This document shows, piece after piece, positions 1-10,256 of a stretch of 64,000 nucleotides of DNA. Location of the stretch: positions 248,001 through 312,000 of the forward strand of contig WHVD01000074.1 in the NCBI GenBank assembly GCA_015178975.1, read 5' to 3'. The notes under the pieces were generated by a model. It had not been told where the DNA came from, did not search any database, and saw nothing but the letters and a program-made list of their open reading frames with translations. Within the stretch, counting starts at the first letter, position 1, and each line of letters opens with the position of its first letter. This DNA comes from Hysterangium stoloniferum. Taxonomy: Eukaryota > Basidiomycota > Agaricomycetes > Hysterangiales > Hysterangiaceae. The position numbers and the translations under genes were made by a program.

Positions 1-1780
1 AATTCCAGGTCAGATGATCCAGCTATTAGTTCAGTGTAATCACAATGATTCTTTTGATAGGAATACCCATGGTCAATATGATCTCCCAGTCATTTGGGGC
101 AGAAATGGACTGGTGGGGTAATTTGATGCACAAGTGAAAGACAATACTGGAAGAGAAAAGATAGTGAACATAGTGTATTAAGGATTCCAAGAGGGAAGAA
201 ACCACCCTAGTTGATATGAGTGTATTATCATTGAAGAAGACTTGCAAGGCAGCAAAGTTCCAATACATTGAGTACTATGTCGGAAAATAAATATGAACCA
301 CCAAGGATGGCCTATTTATATTTATTCCATCTACCATGATCTTCAATATGGGTTAAAAGCCTTTGTTTATTCCAAGGTTTTGGGCTATAAGATCACCAAT
401 ATTGGAGATTTAACATGTATTTTGAAGACAAGATGAGCATGAATGAGACAAACATAGTCATGGATCAGTAATTGTTCCCAGTGTGCTTTGTTATTCTTCA
501 ATGACTTGCTTTGTGTGATCTTGGCTAGCTGACATGGGAACTGAAGTGGCAGGGCTTCTTCGAGACTTGCTAGTGGGATTATATATGAGGTGATAGTCAT
601 TATGTAATGAATCATATGTGGTTCTAGCCATGACTGGCACTTGCTGATATACATATTCAAGGTCAAGAGATCCATCTATCAGGAATTATTTTGTTATTGA
701 ACAATGTGGCAACTTCAGAATTCTTGAGCACTAGATTTTGGGGCATTCCATTGTATATATTTCTCTCATTTGAGAGATAATGTATCCTTGGACAGTGTTA
801 ATGCAGTGGAAGCAATCCAGAGTGATGCTCATTGTTTGCTACTTCAGTGTGGCCAATGCTATCTTGATTCATTCAGGAATTTGAAGGAGAAGAAACCAAT
901 TTCACCAATTCTCTACTTGTACATCAATTGAAAGGTGTGGCCACTATGCATAGGAAGGAACAAGGTGATGACAACTAACATTCCAGAGGCCCATGGATCG
1001 AGTCAATGAGTTCTTTAATATTAGATTGAATCAAATGACTGTCTCACTGCTACTCGAAAGGAAATCATTCAAAAATGACAATTGGTGGAATGAACTCCAG
1101 TCAACTGACATGGAAGCAGGAGGAGAAATGTCGAGATAGCGAGTAAACTAAATTCTCGTGGTGTGTAGTGTGACACTGATGACTGAAACATTGAAACAGA
1201 ACACAAACAAGATTTCTTTTGGATTGGCTGCTCCATGTGGTGGGTTGTGGGTATTCTTCAGCTTGTAGTTAAGATGTGCTTCCACCTGACATGACAACAA
1301 GCTATTTCTTTCTTATCCAAGGTGAAAGCTCATGACACATGAACAAGTATGGGTGTCTTGATTATGTCCACTGGTAGTTCTTGCAACTGTATTCAATGCA
1401 TGTATGGAATCAACATGTGCAATATACAGAGCTTGGGGCAATGGTGAAAAGTGATTGCATGTGGGTTTATATTGCTCGGGCTATGGCTTAACCATATAGT
1501 TTCATAGCATCTGCAATCCAGATTGCAAAGTGAGTTGAATAAAAGGCAATGCTATTTGGCTCCTCCTGGTCTGGCTGAGAATGTGTGTGGAGTATCCAAG
1601 AGCTATGAATAAGAATTGTCTCCAATGGATGGTGCAAGATCTTTGTCAGGGAAACCATGTTCCTCCAACACTGATGTGGGGTCTAATTAGACCCTACAGA
1701 GACATGCATGGAAAGTGTGGTGGCCACACAAAGGAAGGAACATGCAGTGAAATATAAAAGCTCAAGTCTGTAATTGATGG
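1..1780. other. CpG-poor decayed repeat DNA, no gene seen
   Basis: Frames are short and broken throughout and no protein family is recognisable. CpG is almost absent: the first four lines of sequence contain none, while TpG and CpA are frequent. This matches old transposon-derived DNA elsewhere in the window. It may be a Ty1/copia relic, but I could not confirm any motif. Confidence 0.5.
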
Positions 1781-1791
1781 ATTAGTGTTTG

Positions 1792-1944
1792 GTCAAATCA
1801 TGCATTATGTCAAATCATGCATTATGTCAAATCATGCATTATGTCAAATCATGCATTATGTCAAATCATGCATTATGTCAAATCATGCATTATGTCAAAT
1901 CATGCATTATGTCAAATCATGCATTATGTCAAATCATGCATTAT
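1792..1944 (+). repeat. 17-bp tandem repeat, nine copies
   Basis: The unit gtcaaatcatgcattat is repeated nine times head to tail without a mismatch, then breaks off at gtcacag. Each unit contains the palindrome atgcat. The period is not a multiple of three, so all frames stay open by chance and the short ORFs here are not genes. Perfect identity in otherwise decayed DNA implies recent expansion. Confidence 0.97.
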
Positions 1945-1949
1945 GTCAC

Positions 1950-2930
1950 AGTATGGAAGAACAGAAATGAGTGTGGGATGGTATCAAGTGTCATGAATCA
2001 ATTATTCTTCAATAAAGTCGAATATTATTCTACTAATTGAACTCGGAAGCCTCATTCAACAAAGTATATATTTGTCCTGTCGATGAAGTAAGAGGCTATT
2101 ACCAGTCACGAGAACTCACAGAAGTACTTGTTGAAGAAGTTATGACAAGATAGATTGCTACATCACTAATATACAGATATTTTGACTGACTTCCCTCACT
2201 TCTTTTGTAGCCCTTTTATGCTTTTTGTCGTATCGTTATGACTATGTTATGAACTAATAATGAAATCATTCATGATGTCGAAATGAGACATGTCGAAAGA
2301 GATTTGATGGTGTCGAATAATGTTCGGTTTTGTCAAGTTGAATTCAATAGGTTGAAGAGTTGTCAAACGTTACCTTTGAATGTTTGTGACAATATTGTGA
2401 CATGTGACCATTGTGACATCAAGGCTGTGCACTGTGGTACATGCAGCTTCAGGCTTAGCAGCTATCAGCTTCATAGTCAAATCAATTATTCCTTTGCCAG
2501 ATGCCAGGAGATCCTTATTTGGAGTCATCTGTATCAGTATCAGACTGGCAGGAAATTTTCATAGGCAGATGTAAGATGGTGCTATAAGGGAAAATATTGT
2601 GGATGTACCTTACTGTTAGGATCCCATCATTTTGGACCACCATGACTTGTTTCCCACTAGGAATGCTCCATTGTCCCATTATAGGAGCCCCTGCCCACAT
2701 CATTACCTTTGCACCCCCAATACTTGTTCATAATGAATTGATGACCTGTTCTGTCTCCACTCTGCCCACACCTCTGTTTCCATATCCATGTATGCTTTAT
2801 TTTCCACCTGATATTATTTTCCAGTCCTATATATTAGTTTCTATTACCCCCTTCTTGTCATCACTTCCCTCCAGTCCATCCTATATTTTGCTCCTCTGAT
2901 CCACCTTCTGATTACCTGTCTTGATGTACT
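1950..2930. other. No gene seen
   Basis: AT-rich, CpG-poor DNA with only short ORFs that lack similarity to anything I recognise. It contains several short direct repeats of tgtcgaa-type words near 2280-2340. Confidence 0.4.
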
Positions 2931-2937
2931 ATAAAAC

Positions 2938-3060
2938 TATTAAGAACTGAAACAGGAGGTTCGGGGTTCTGATGGGGGCCAAGCAGAAGGACTTGGCTTC
3001 AGCTTATGTGCTGCACCCTTGCAAAGGTACCATCCATTGTCCTTAAATTTCAGATGTATG
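2938..3060 (-). mobile_element. LTR-like fragment
   Basis: Read on the minus strand, this contains gcagcacataagctgaagcc followed by aagtccttctg. The same words occur near the 3' end of the solo LTRs at 6302-6962 and 7493-8396, so this is probably a truncated LTR of a related gypsy-type family in the opposite orientation. Its ends are not clear. Confidence 0.4.
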
Positions 3061-3419
3061 AATACTCAGAGATCAGAGGCCAAACTGAAAATGATATTCA
3101 AGAACCAAGGTAAAGAGTATTGAAGTTGTAATCGTAAGTTGGATCATGAATCAGGTAGCATCAGAGTGCAAAGGTCATGAACGGATAGTGGAGTCAGAGA
3201 CTAGAGGGATATCTATGTAAGTTGTGAATGTAGGTCAAATCATAAATTAGATGGTGTCAGAATGTGGTGGTTGTGAACAGATAGCAGAGTCAGAGATTAG
3301 AGGGGTATCTAAATCGATATTCTGATTGCCTTGTAACTACATTACAGTCAGACTTAAATACTAGTTATCAGCATCTCGAGATACTAACTAAGGTAAGAGT
3401 GGGGATGTCCAATAGTGAC

Positions 3420-3650
3420 AAATAAATTTGACTAGGAACTGGAAGGTATTAAAAATAGTATGAGTTGACTCTATTGCAATACACAATATACAAGGGTTTA
3501 ATAAGCTTGTAATAAAAGTATTTGTTTCTCAATATCTTGTGTCAGTTAGTGTAGCACCTCCTGACAATATAGGTTGGATGCTCTGGGAGGTGGTTCTGAC
3601 ACACATTAACCTCCAAAAGCATGGTCCACAATTAGCATCTTCATATGAAA
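3420..3650 (+). mobile_element. Possible LTR 3' end
   Basis: An AT-rich stretch with aataaaag-type words is followed by tggttctgacac at about 3590, a layout like the end of an LTR next to a primer-binding site. No partner LTR or coding frame was found, so the call is weak. Confidence 0.2.
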
Positions 3651-4020
3651 AGTTGCAATAATTGGTGGACTCCCCCTATAAAAAGGTGTGTTTCATCATC
3701 AAATTTAACAGAAGGTTATGATGAGATTGGAAGCTGTGTTTAACCGAGAGTGGAATTACGAGAAAAGGGAATCATCCAACAGCTACAAGTATGTATATAC
3801 AGGCATAGATGAAACATAGAGTAAAATGGATCATCATAAAATAAAAAGGAGATGTATCAAATTATAACCAGATGGTATGAGTATAACTTGACAGGGGTGT
3901 AAATGGGGTTTGATTGCCATGAAGGTATACATCAGTGTCAGTGTGCCAATGGTTGCTGATACAATGACTTGGTCAATAACTTGAAACATAGTATGACACT
4001 AATATCATTGGGCACCATCG

Positions 4021-4450
4021 GGTTGTGACAGGGTTGTGACACAGTTGTAACAAAAACATGTCACATGTACACTACAGCTCTTTAGTTCAAATGTTAACCA
4101 TCCTCTTAGTTCTCAGTCCCTTTCCCTCCTTGTTACCTCCCTAGAAGTGGTCTTTGGCAAGCCATGACCCTTCACCTCTTGACTCTTAGTTATTTGGCCC
4201 TCTGGTTGATTGAGCTAAGTGTTGATTTATACTTATATCATACTATCTGCCCTGTTTGAAATACTGGAGTACCCTAACAGTTTGTGTGAGGGTGAAACAC
4301 ATAAGTTGAAGCCAAGCTTCACTTTGGTTATAGAGTCAGACATCCCAACTAGTACAATGTCTATTGTCAGCTCCCCAATTAGTTCATTTCTTCTCATTGG
4401 TCCTCCCACTTGTAGAACCCCCTCCCTTCCTATGGCTTAGATATTAACAC
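4021..4450 (+). mobile_element. LTR-like remnant
   Basis: It begins with repeated ttgtgaca words like the start of the solo LTR at 6302 and contains cacataagttgaagccaag near 4300, the core word shared by the other LTR remnants. No flanking duplication is visible. Confidence 0.3.
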
Positions 4451-4619
4451 TGGCAATGTACCCAATGAGTGAGAAACCACATTCAGGTGGTTGATGTGAT
4501 CAGTGAGAAGTGTACTGTTGTTGAAGAATGTTTTCAAGGAGTAAATACTGCAATAAAGTGAGTCTGACATGTCCAAATCAATATCAGGATCAATGATGCT
4601 ATACATATGCACATTTATG

Positions 4620-5340
4620 TTGTCCACCATAGCCTTTAATACAGCTCAATGACAGGTGATAAAGTACAAAGATCCAGTGTGTATGTACCCACAAGAGTTT
4701 ATGTACCCACAGGCATACATAGATCTTTGAACTAATACAGTATATACATGTGAGAAAATGGAGAGAAAATAGAAATAAATGATTAAAATATAGTGTGGGC
4801 TCATCTGGACTATATTTTGGAATAAATTTCACAGTACCTCTCACAGTGCCCCCCAGTTCGGTAGGCTATGTCAAAGAAGGTGTCAAAGGACTTTTGGAAC
4901 TCCTCCCCATGCATCTTGAGCAGAACCCCCAAGGTGCAGGATAGTGTTTCCCCAAGCAATGCATTTGGTGTGAAATGAAATCATAATACCTTCTCACTTT
5001 ATGGGGTTGCTGGCAGATATTAACCCTTCCAGTCTCTGAATAGAGGATAGCCAATGCCCATAGGCCTTCTGGGGGATTTGAATAATAGGTTGAATGTGAT
5101 AGGATGAGATGGTTGTAATGCATGTGATGAGAGGAGGCCAGGTGTTCAGTGACAGTGGGTCGCTGGTGGAAGGTGGTGTGTGACTCACTTCCACACTAGA
5201 GGGAAGCTTTCCCAGGGCATCTGAGTCTAATAGTAGTCTTTCTAACAGATCTACTAAGTCCATAACCAAGTGGACTGGTGCATGATCAGGAAGGATGCAA
5301 GTGGGGTCTACCAGCAGGGATCAGAACCTAGAGAGTTGGA
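4620..5340 (-). pseudogene. Relic of a repeated retroelement ORF (copy 1)
   Basis: Broken minus-strand frames match the copy at 36540-37510. Shared landmarks are the plus-strand phrase cacagtgccccccagttcg (about 4842 here, 36558 there), then downstream in the protein sense a stretch with TWPPLIT, KAYGHW and a Ser/Leu-rich run, against TPLITWISSPP and KAYRCW in the other copy. In both copies a block with LTR-like sequence lies on the low-coordinate side. I take it to be a gag-like or accessory ORF of a retroelement. No zinc knuckle is visible, so the function is open. Stops and frameshifts make it non-functional. Confidence 0.45.
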
Positions 5341-5956
5341 CTCACTTGATGTCCTCCACTAAACATAGCAGGTTCCTTAGGGTCATTGATGCATAGATCA
5401 AGCTTGTCCATGCAGTCCCACAACATGAGCAACCCACTGTACCCCTGCTGTGCCCTTGGGCCTGTCCCTTAAGGAGGGGTTGCTATAAGGTTTGTCCCAG
5501 CTGCATTAGTGGACATCCCACAGTAAAGTGCTCAGAGGGATAATTTATAGAAATGCATATCCAACCTGTTAGGAAGAGATGAGCCAAATCAGTGACATCC
5601 TGAGAGTGTGGGGGAGATAAGGGAGAAGGCTATCTGGGCAGAGGGCTGTAAATGGGGTCAGCAGGAGTAGAGTTGATGACAAGAGGCCCATTGTCCTGGA
5701 CCTCAGCTCTCCATTTCCCTTTCACCTTTGGAGGATATCTGAAAACTATTAAGTATACCAAATTCTAATATACTCTAAAGGTCATTTAAACATCTGGGAT
5801 GTGATTCAAACATAATTTGGTTTTTAAAAACTTTTTGAAAGCTTTAAACTCTCTTGTACATTACAAACTAAAGAATCTTTCCAGACACAAGTAGACAATA
5901 AAAAAAATTAGTAGTTTGAAACACTAATACTTTTAAAAAATAGATACCTTTAGATA

Positions 5957-6024
5957 GTCCATTCCATGCATATGTATATCATTGGCACCTCTAAATACAT
6001 ATGTATTACTTTGGAATGGATCTG
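5957..6024. repeat. Imperfect inverted repeat
   Basis: Arms ccattccatgcatatgtat and its reverse complement (with a few extra bases) flank a loop of about 17 bases, giving a potential hairpin in AT-rich DNA. It could be a worn MITE core. No target duplication was recognised. Confidence 0.5.
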
Positions 6025-6139
6025 TCAATCTGAACAGATTTCTACTTGATTCAACATATCCAGAATATATAGGGGGTTTTACTTAACAAAGACAGCTGTG
6101 GTATGAAAAATTTCCAATAATATTTTACATATTTTATAT

Positions 6140-6223
6140 GGAAATAGTCCTACTAGCTTTCCTGCAGGTTTACAGAAACCCTCTGATAAGCTCTGCAACA
6201 CAACTATTCACCAGTCCTTAACA
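6140..6223 (+). mobile_element. LTR 3' end fragment
   Basis: The sequence cctactagctttcctgcagg...aaaccctctgataagctc...ccttaaca parallels the last 60 bases of the solo LTR at 7493-8396 (cctactggctttcctgtggg...aaaccttttgataagctc...ccttaaca). It is therefore a 5'-truncated LTR of the same family, ending in AACA. Confidence 0.55.
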
Positions 6224-6301
6224 TAGGCCACCCTTATGGTGCCTAAAAGCACCTACCACCCACTGTACAACTTTACTTTAGTTGATGGGTTGATAGATGA
6301 T

Positions 6302-6962
6302 TGTTGGGGTTGTGACAGTTATTGAATTTGTGACAAGTGTTGGCTTTGTAACTACTCCCATGTTTTGTGACAGAATTCCCACATGTCATGTACTGTAATA
6401 AGTGCCAGGTGGCTGGTTTATGTTACGACCCATTCCTGGATGTTTCAATATCCGACTTCCAATCTCCAACTACGGAACATCATAGTTACCGTATCTTCTG
6501 CATTCTTCCCTTGTTCTGTATTTGGTAATTTGTCCATTGACAAGTATTCACTCATTTGTCTATTATATTCCCATTTCAGAATATTGTCTCCCCGATGTCT
6601 TATTGTATTCCCATTTTAGAATACTTCTACTTCCGTCTTATTATGGTCTCAGTTTGTAGTACAATAATGAGAAGACTTATATTAGTTTCCGCGAATTTGT
6701 ACTTTACCTTAGATCTGATATCGACTTAGTTTCTTATTCCTTCTCCTGTCTTTCTGTACGCTCGATATTCGGAACTCTTCAGAACTCTGAATATCCATAT
6801 CTTCCATCATAAAATCTCACCTTTGAAATTAAGGACTTTGAGCGTTTGCGTAGAGGTGCAGCACATAAGCTGAAGCCATTGTCCTGACCCTATCAGACAG
6901 TTCCCAACTTCCCGGTGACTTCCCGATAGTTCCGGAATAAGTTCCCGACACGGCACTTAACA
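6302..6962 (+). mobile_element. Solo LTR (gypsy-type), CpG-retaining copy
   Basis: A 661-bp block opens with TGTTGGGG and closes with ACTTAACA, so the ends are TGTT...AACA. The last 270 bases match 38949-39235 closely. This copy still has 13 CpG sites in the shared part, while the other copy has one. It also shares the gcagcacataagctgaagcc word with other LTRs here. I could not find a matching flanking duplication, so the exact 5' boundary is tentative. Confidence 0.6.
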
Positions 6963-7492
6963 GTTTAGTAATATATAGTTAAAAAAGTATAAAGATAATG
7001 GATTTATATCTTATTCAGTTAATAAGATAAAAATATGAAATAAATTGCATAGATTCAGGTTAATTGAAGAGAATATTTTACAATTTTATCATAGTGATAT
7101 AAGTATATTTAATCTGACTTTTTAGCAACTTCTTTCAGGGAAAATTGAGAAAAATAGAAAGAAAACTACAATACACAACACAGGCCAACCAAATTTCCTT
7201 GAAAGCCATTGAGGATCCTCATGGTCTCCCTGCACTCTATTATACTAAACATAGTTTATTCAAAGAATGCTAAGCCACAGTGACTCAAAAAAGCATCTGG
7301 ATGTTTGGTGAAATTGGAAAGAGGGTTCACAGCTCCTGAAATAAAATAGATAAAAATTAGAAGTAATCAGAAGTAAGAGGTATACATCTGACCTATATGA
7401 AGATATACATGACACCATAGCTTTCCCTACCAGGAGAGTAAAAAATGAACAGTGGACATGGTGCATCCAGACACTTTTTTTGCACTTGTAAT

Positions 7493-8396
7493 TGTTACCA
7501 CCAGAAAACCTGTCGGACTCCAGGCACTAACTATATGCACCTGCACACCCTACATGCACCAGTCATCAGTCACTGGAAAACCCGCCAGACTCTGGGCACT
7601 AACTATATGCACCCACACACCCCACATGCAGCAGTCACTGGAATACCCACCAGAACCTGTACCTGTCTATCTCTGACCTGTCCCATGCACCAGTTGCCAG
7701 ACTCCACTCAGAAAACCCATCAGCTCTCTAACTGAGCTCCATTCCCATTATGGTCTTATGACCTGTCATGTTTCAGATTCTGCTTGAGCCCCATTCCCAT
7801 TTACAATCTAATGACCTGTCACGATTTGGACTCTGCTCTGTTCCATTCCATTCCTAAATCCCAATTTGGTGTTTACTTACCTCATTTCATGATTACTCAT
7901 TTGGATTTCATTATTACTGGATTGGGAATTGCATACACTCAGCAGTCTATATAAACTAGCTAAAGTTGTACTTACAATCCAGTCAGAAAATCAAGTAGTT
8001 CTTAGTAGCTTAATCCCCCTCAGTCATATTATTATATTTTCCACTCCAATCCCCCTCTTTGAACACACTGCTATTTGTCTGTCAGGCCCACGGGCTCCGA
8101 CCTATTGTTATGCTATTCCCATCTCATCACCACTTGACCTCCATGGGTTTCCCACCATTGACCTCATCGACTCCCAACTCATCACTACTCGACCTCCACA
8201 GGTTTCCCACCATTAACCTTGTCAACTCCCAACTTATCACCTACCCCCGGACTCCCCAGGTTTCCCATCCACCTGTCTGAAATTGGACAACATGATCTCA
8301 CAAGGGTGCAGCCTATAAACTGAAGCCAAGTCCTACTGGCTTTCCTGTGGGTTTCTCCAGAAACCTTTTGATAAGCTCCGTGCACACCCCTTAACA
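7493..8396 (+). mobile_element. Solo LTR nested in the Tc1 element, TSD gtaat
   Basis: A 904-bp block starts TGTTACC and ends CTTAACA. It is flanked by an exact 5-bp direct repeat gtaat at 7488-7492 and 8397-8401, the signature of LTR-element insertion. No internal coding region remains, so it is the product of LTR-LTR recombination. Internally it has a duplicated stretch around 7500-7660 (two copies of actaactatatgcacc). It inserted after the Tc1 element was in place. Confidence 0.9.
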
Positions 8397-8439
8397 GTAA
8401 TTAACTACCAGTTTTTACCAGTTTCAGTATTTATTGTAT

Positions 8440-9440
8440 CCCCCCTTGGCCTTTAGCACTGCAGCAACCCTTCAAGCTATGCTCTTGATCAATTCAAGGC
8501 ATTTCTCCTTTGGAATACCCTCCCATTCCACCTCGAGCCTCTCCCAGAGCTCCAACATGCTCTTGGGTGCCTCAGGGTACATATATTCCAAACCTTCTCT
8601 TCAACTCCTACCATAAGTGTTCTATTGGATTCAGGTCTGGAGACTGTGCAGGCCAGTCTAAAACCTCCATTTGATGATCTTTGAACTAATCCTTGGCCAA
8701 CTTGCAAGTATGTTTGGGGTTATTGTCCTGCTGAAAGACAAACCTTTTCCTGTCCATCCAATAATACTCCACTATTTTGAAGATATAATCCTCCAATATG
8801 TCCCTGTACATCTCCCCATCCATCCTCCCATCTACATACCTTGCACATGTACCCCACACTATATATTGTCATGCACCCCCAAATCATCAGATTCCCCCCT
8901 CCAAATTTGAAAGTTCCATTGATATGCTGCTGAGTGACTGCAGAACCTAGTCTTTTCCACACCCACAACCTCCCAATCAGAGCCCAAACAATTGATTTTG
9001 TCTCATCTGAGAAGATAACCTTAAACCAGTCCTCCTCAGTCCAATACTAGTACTTGACAGTGAACTCATATTGAGCCTTGATATGTTGAGATGCAAGAAG
9101 GAGTTGTTTGGCTTTCACCACAGCCTTCAAATTCTCTTTCTTCAATGCATTGTGAATTGTCTGTGTGCAGACATTGAGGGAGAGGTGGGACTCAGCCTGG
9201 GAGGCATTATCAACCTGTCCAGAGGTGATAGAACAAGCCAGGTTGTAATGATCCCTGGGGGAGAGCTTGAGAGGACAACCTCTGGAAGGTGTTGGAAGTG
9301 ACCCAGGGAGTTGTGAGTGAATTTCTGATACTGTAGAATACCCAATATATGTAGAGTTAAGAAGCAATTGTTCTGCAGGAGTGACCCTCCTAGAGAAGGG
9401 AAATAACAGAGTCTTGTTTCAGCAGAGTGCTTCTTCATAA
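8440..9440 (-). pseudogene. Tc1/mariner transposase, frameshifted
   Basis: Minus-strand fragments in order give the Tc1 transposase layout. An HTH part has CPLKLSPRDHYNLAC and VCTQTIHNALKKENLKAVVK (about 9080-9290). The first catalytic Asp is in FSDETKS (about 9010). Next come VWKRLG and GTFKFGGGNLMIWGCMT (about 8870-8970), the second Asp in FQQDNNPKHT (about 8720), and the Glu in AQSPDLNPIEHLW (about 8630). All DDE positions are still visible, but the pieces lie in different frames with stops, so it cannot make an active enzyme. Tc1 transposases cut and paste the element at TA sites in the nucleus. Confidence 0.85.
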
Positions 9441-9952
9441 TATAGTGGGAGGGTAAAATGAGGCAAAGATTCATATAAATGTGTTATCTAAACATTTAAT
9501 CACATGCCTTGTTGAACCTAACCAGAAACTCCCACAGTCATAAACCTTAGTTGTCATGTATCAGTTGACAAAGCAAAAAAAGTGCCATGTCCATTGTTCA
9601 TTTTTTAATCTCCTGATAAGGAAAGCTATGATGTAATGCTTATATCATCATATAGGTCAGATGTATACCCCTTACTTCTCATTGTTTCTGATTTTTATCT
9701 ATTTTATTTCTGGAGCTGTGAACCCCTCTTTCCAATTTCACCAAACATCCAGATGCTTTTTTGGGTCACTGTATGTAGTACTTTACAGTAGCTTAGTAAT
9801 GCAAACTAAACTATATCTCTTTTCTATATACTGTACACTTTCTTCACATGGTTCCATTGGCATTCAAACTACACCTTTGGACATGATGCATAAAATATTG
9901 TCTACAACCAGCAGATCAACTGGGGACAGTCAATATTTGAGTACCCAAGAAG

Positions 9953-10146
9953 TGTAAGTCCTTTCACTGCAATTTGGTAATAGTCAGTTCCATTGTTGTC
10001 CATATCCTATTGTTGTCCACACCCCATTCCCATTGTTCTCCACTAGTATATAATATGTACATGTGGATTTTGAATAAAGTCATTGTTTGTTCCCCATCAC
10101 CTATTCTAGTGTCTGTCTGCACCTGCATCAGATACTTAGTCTGACA
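9953..10146 (+). mobile_element. Solo LTR, short family (copy 1)
   Basis: About 194 bp from TGTAAG to CTGACA, closely matching 56556-56768. Shared words include atttggtaat, cctattgt(t/a)gtc, gttctccaytagtatata, atgtacatgtggattt and ctagtgtctgtctgcacctg. The terminus reads ctgaca here and cttaca in the other copy. No flanking duplication is evident, so this copy may be truncated or rearranged at its left end. Confidence 0.6.
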
Positions 10147-10256
10147 CCGCTCACTTGGTGACTCTTGATTGTCATGTCATGACCCCAATACCACGACAGT
10201 GCGTAGCCAACCTGAATGTGATAGTCACGATGAGAGTATAACGATGTTCGAATCAC

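Larger units (their letters stand above)
7278..9771 (-). mobile_element. Tc1/mariner DNA transposon with ~210-bp TIRs
   Basis: The left arm (7278-7487) and right arm (about 9565-9771) are long inverted repeats. They share cagtgac(t/c)caaaaaagca at the tips and then ggatgtttggtgaaattgga, with high identity for about 210 bases. The right flank is TA and the left is CA, consistent with the TA target of the superfamily after one mutation. The interior holds a broken minus-strand transposase (8440-9440) and a solo LTR inserted next to the left arm (7493-8396). Without the LTR the element would be about 1.6 kb, normal for Tc1-like elements. Confidence 0.88.

Noticed and set aside
6302-6962. Target duplication for this LTR
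   Set aside because: The 5 bases on each side (atgat and gttta) do not match, so the call rests on sequence ends and similarity only.
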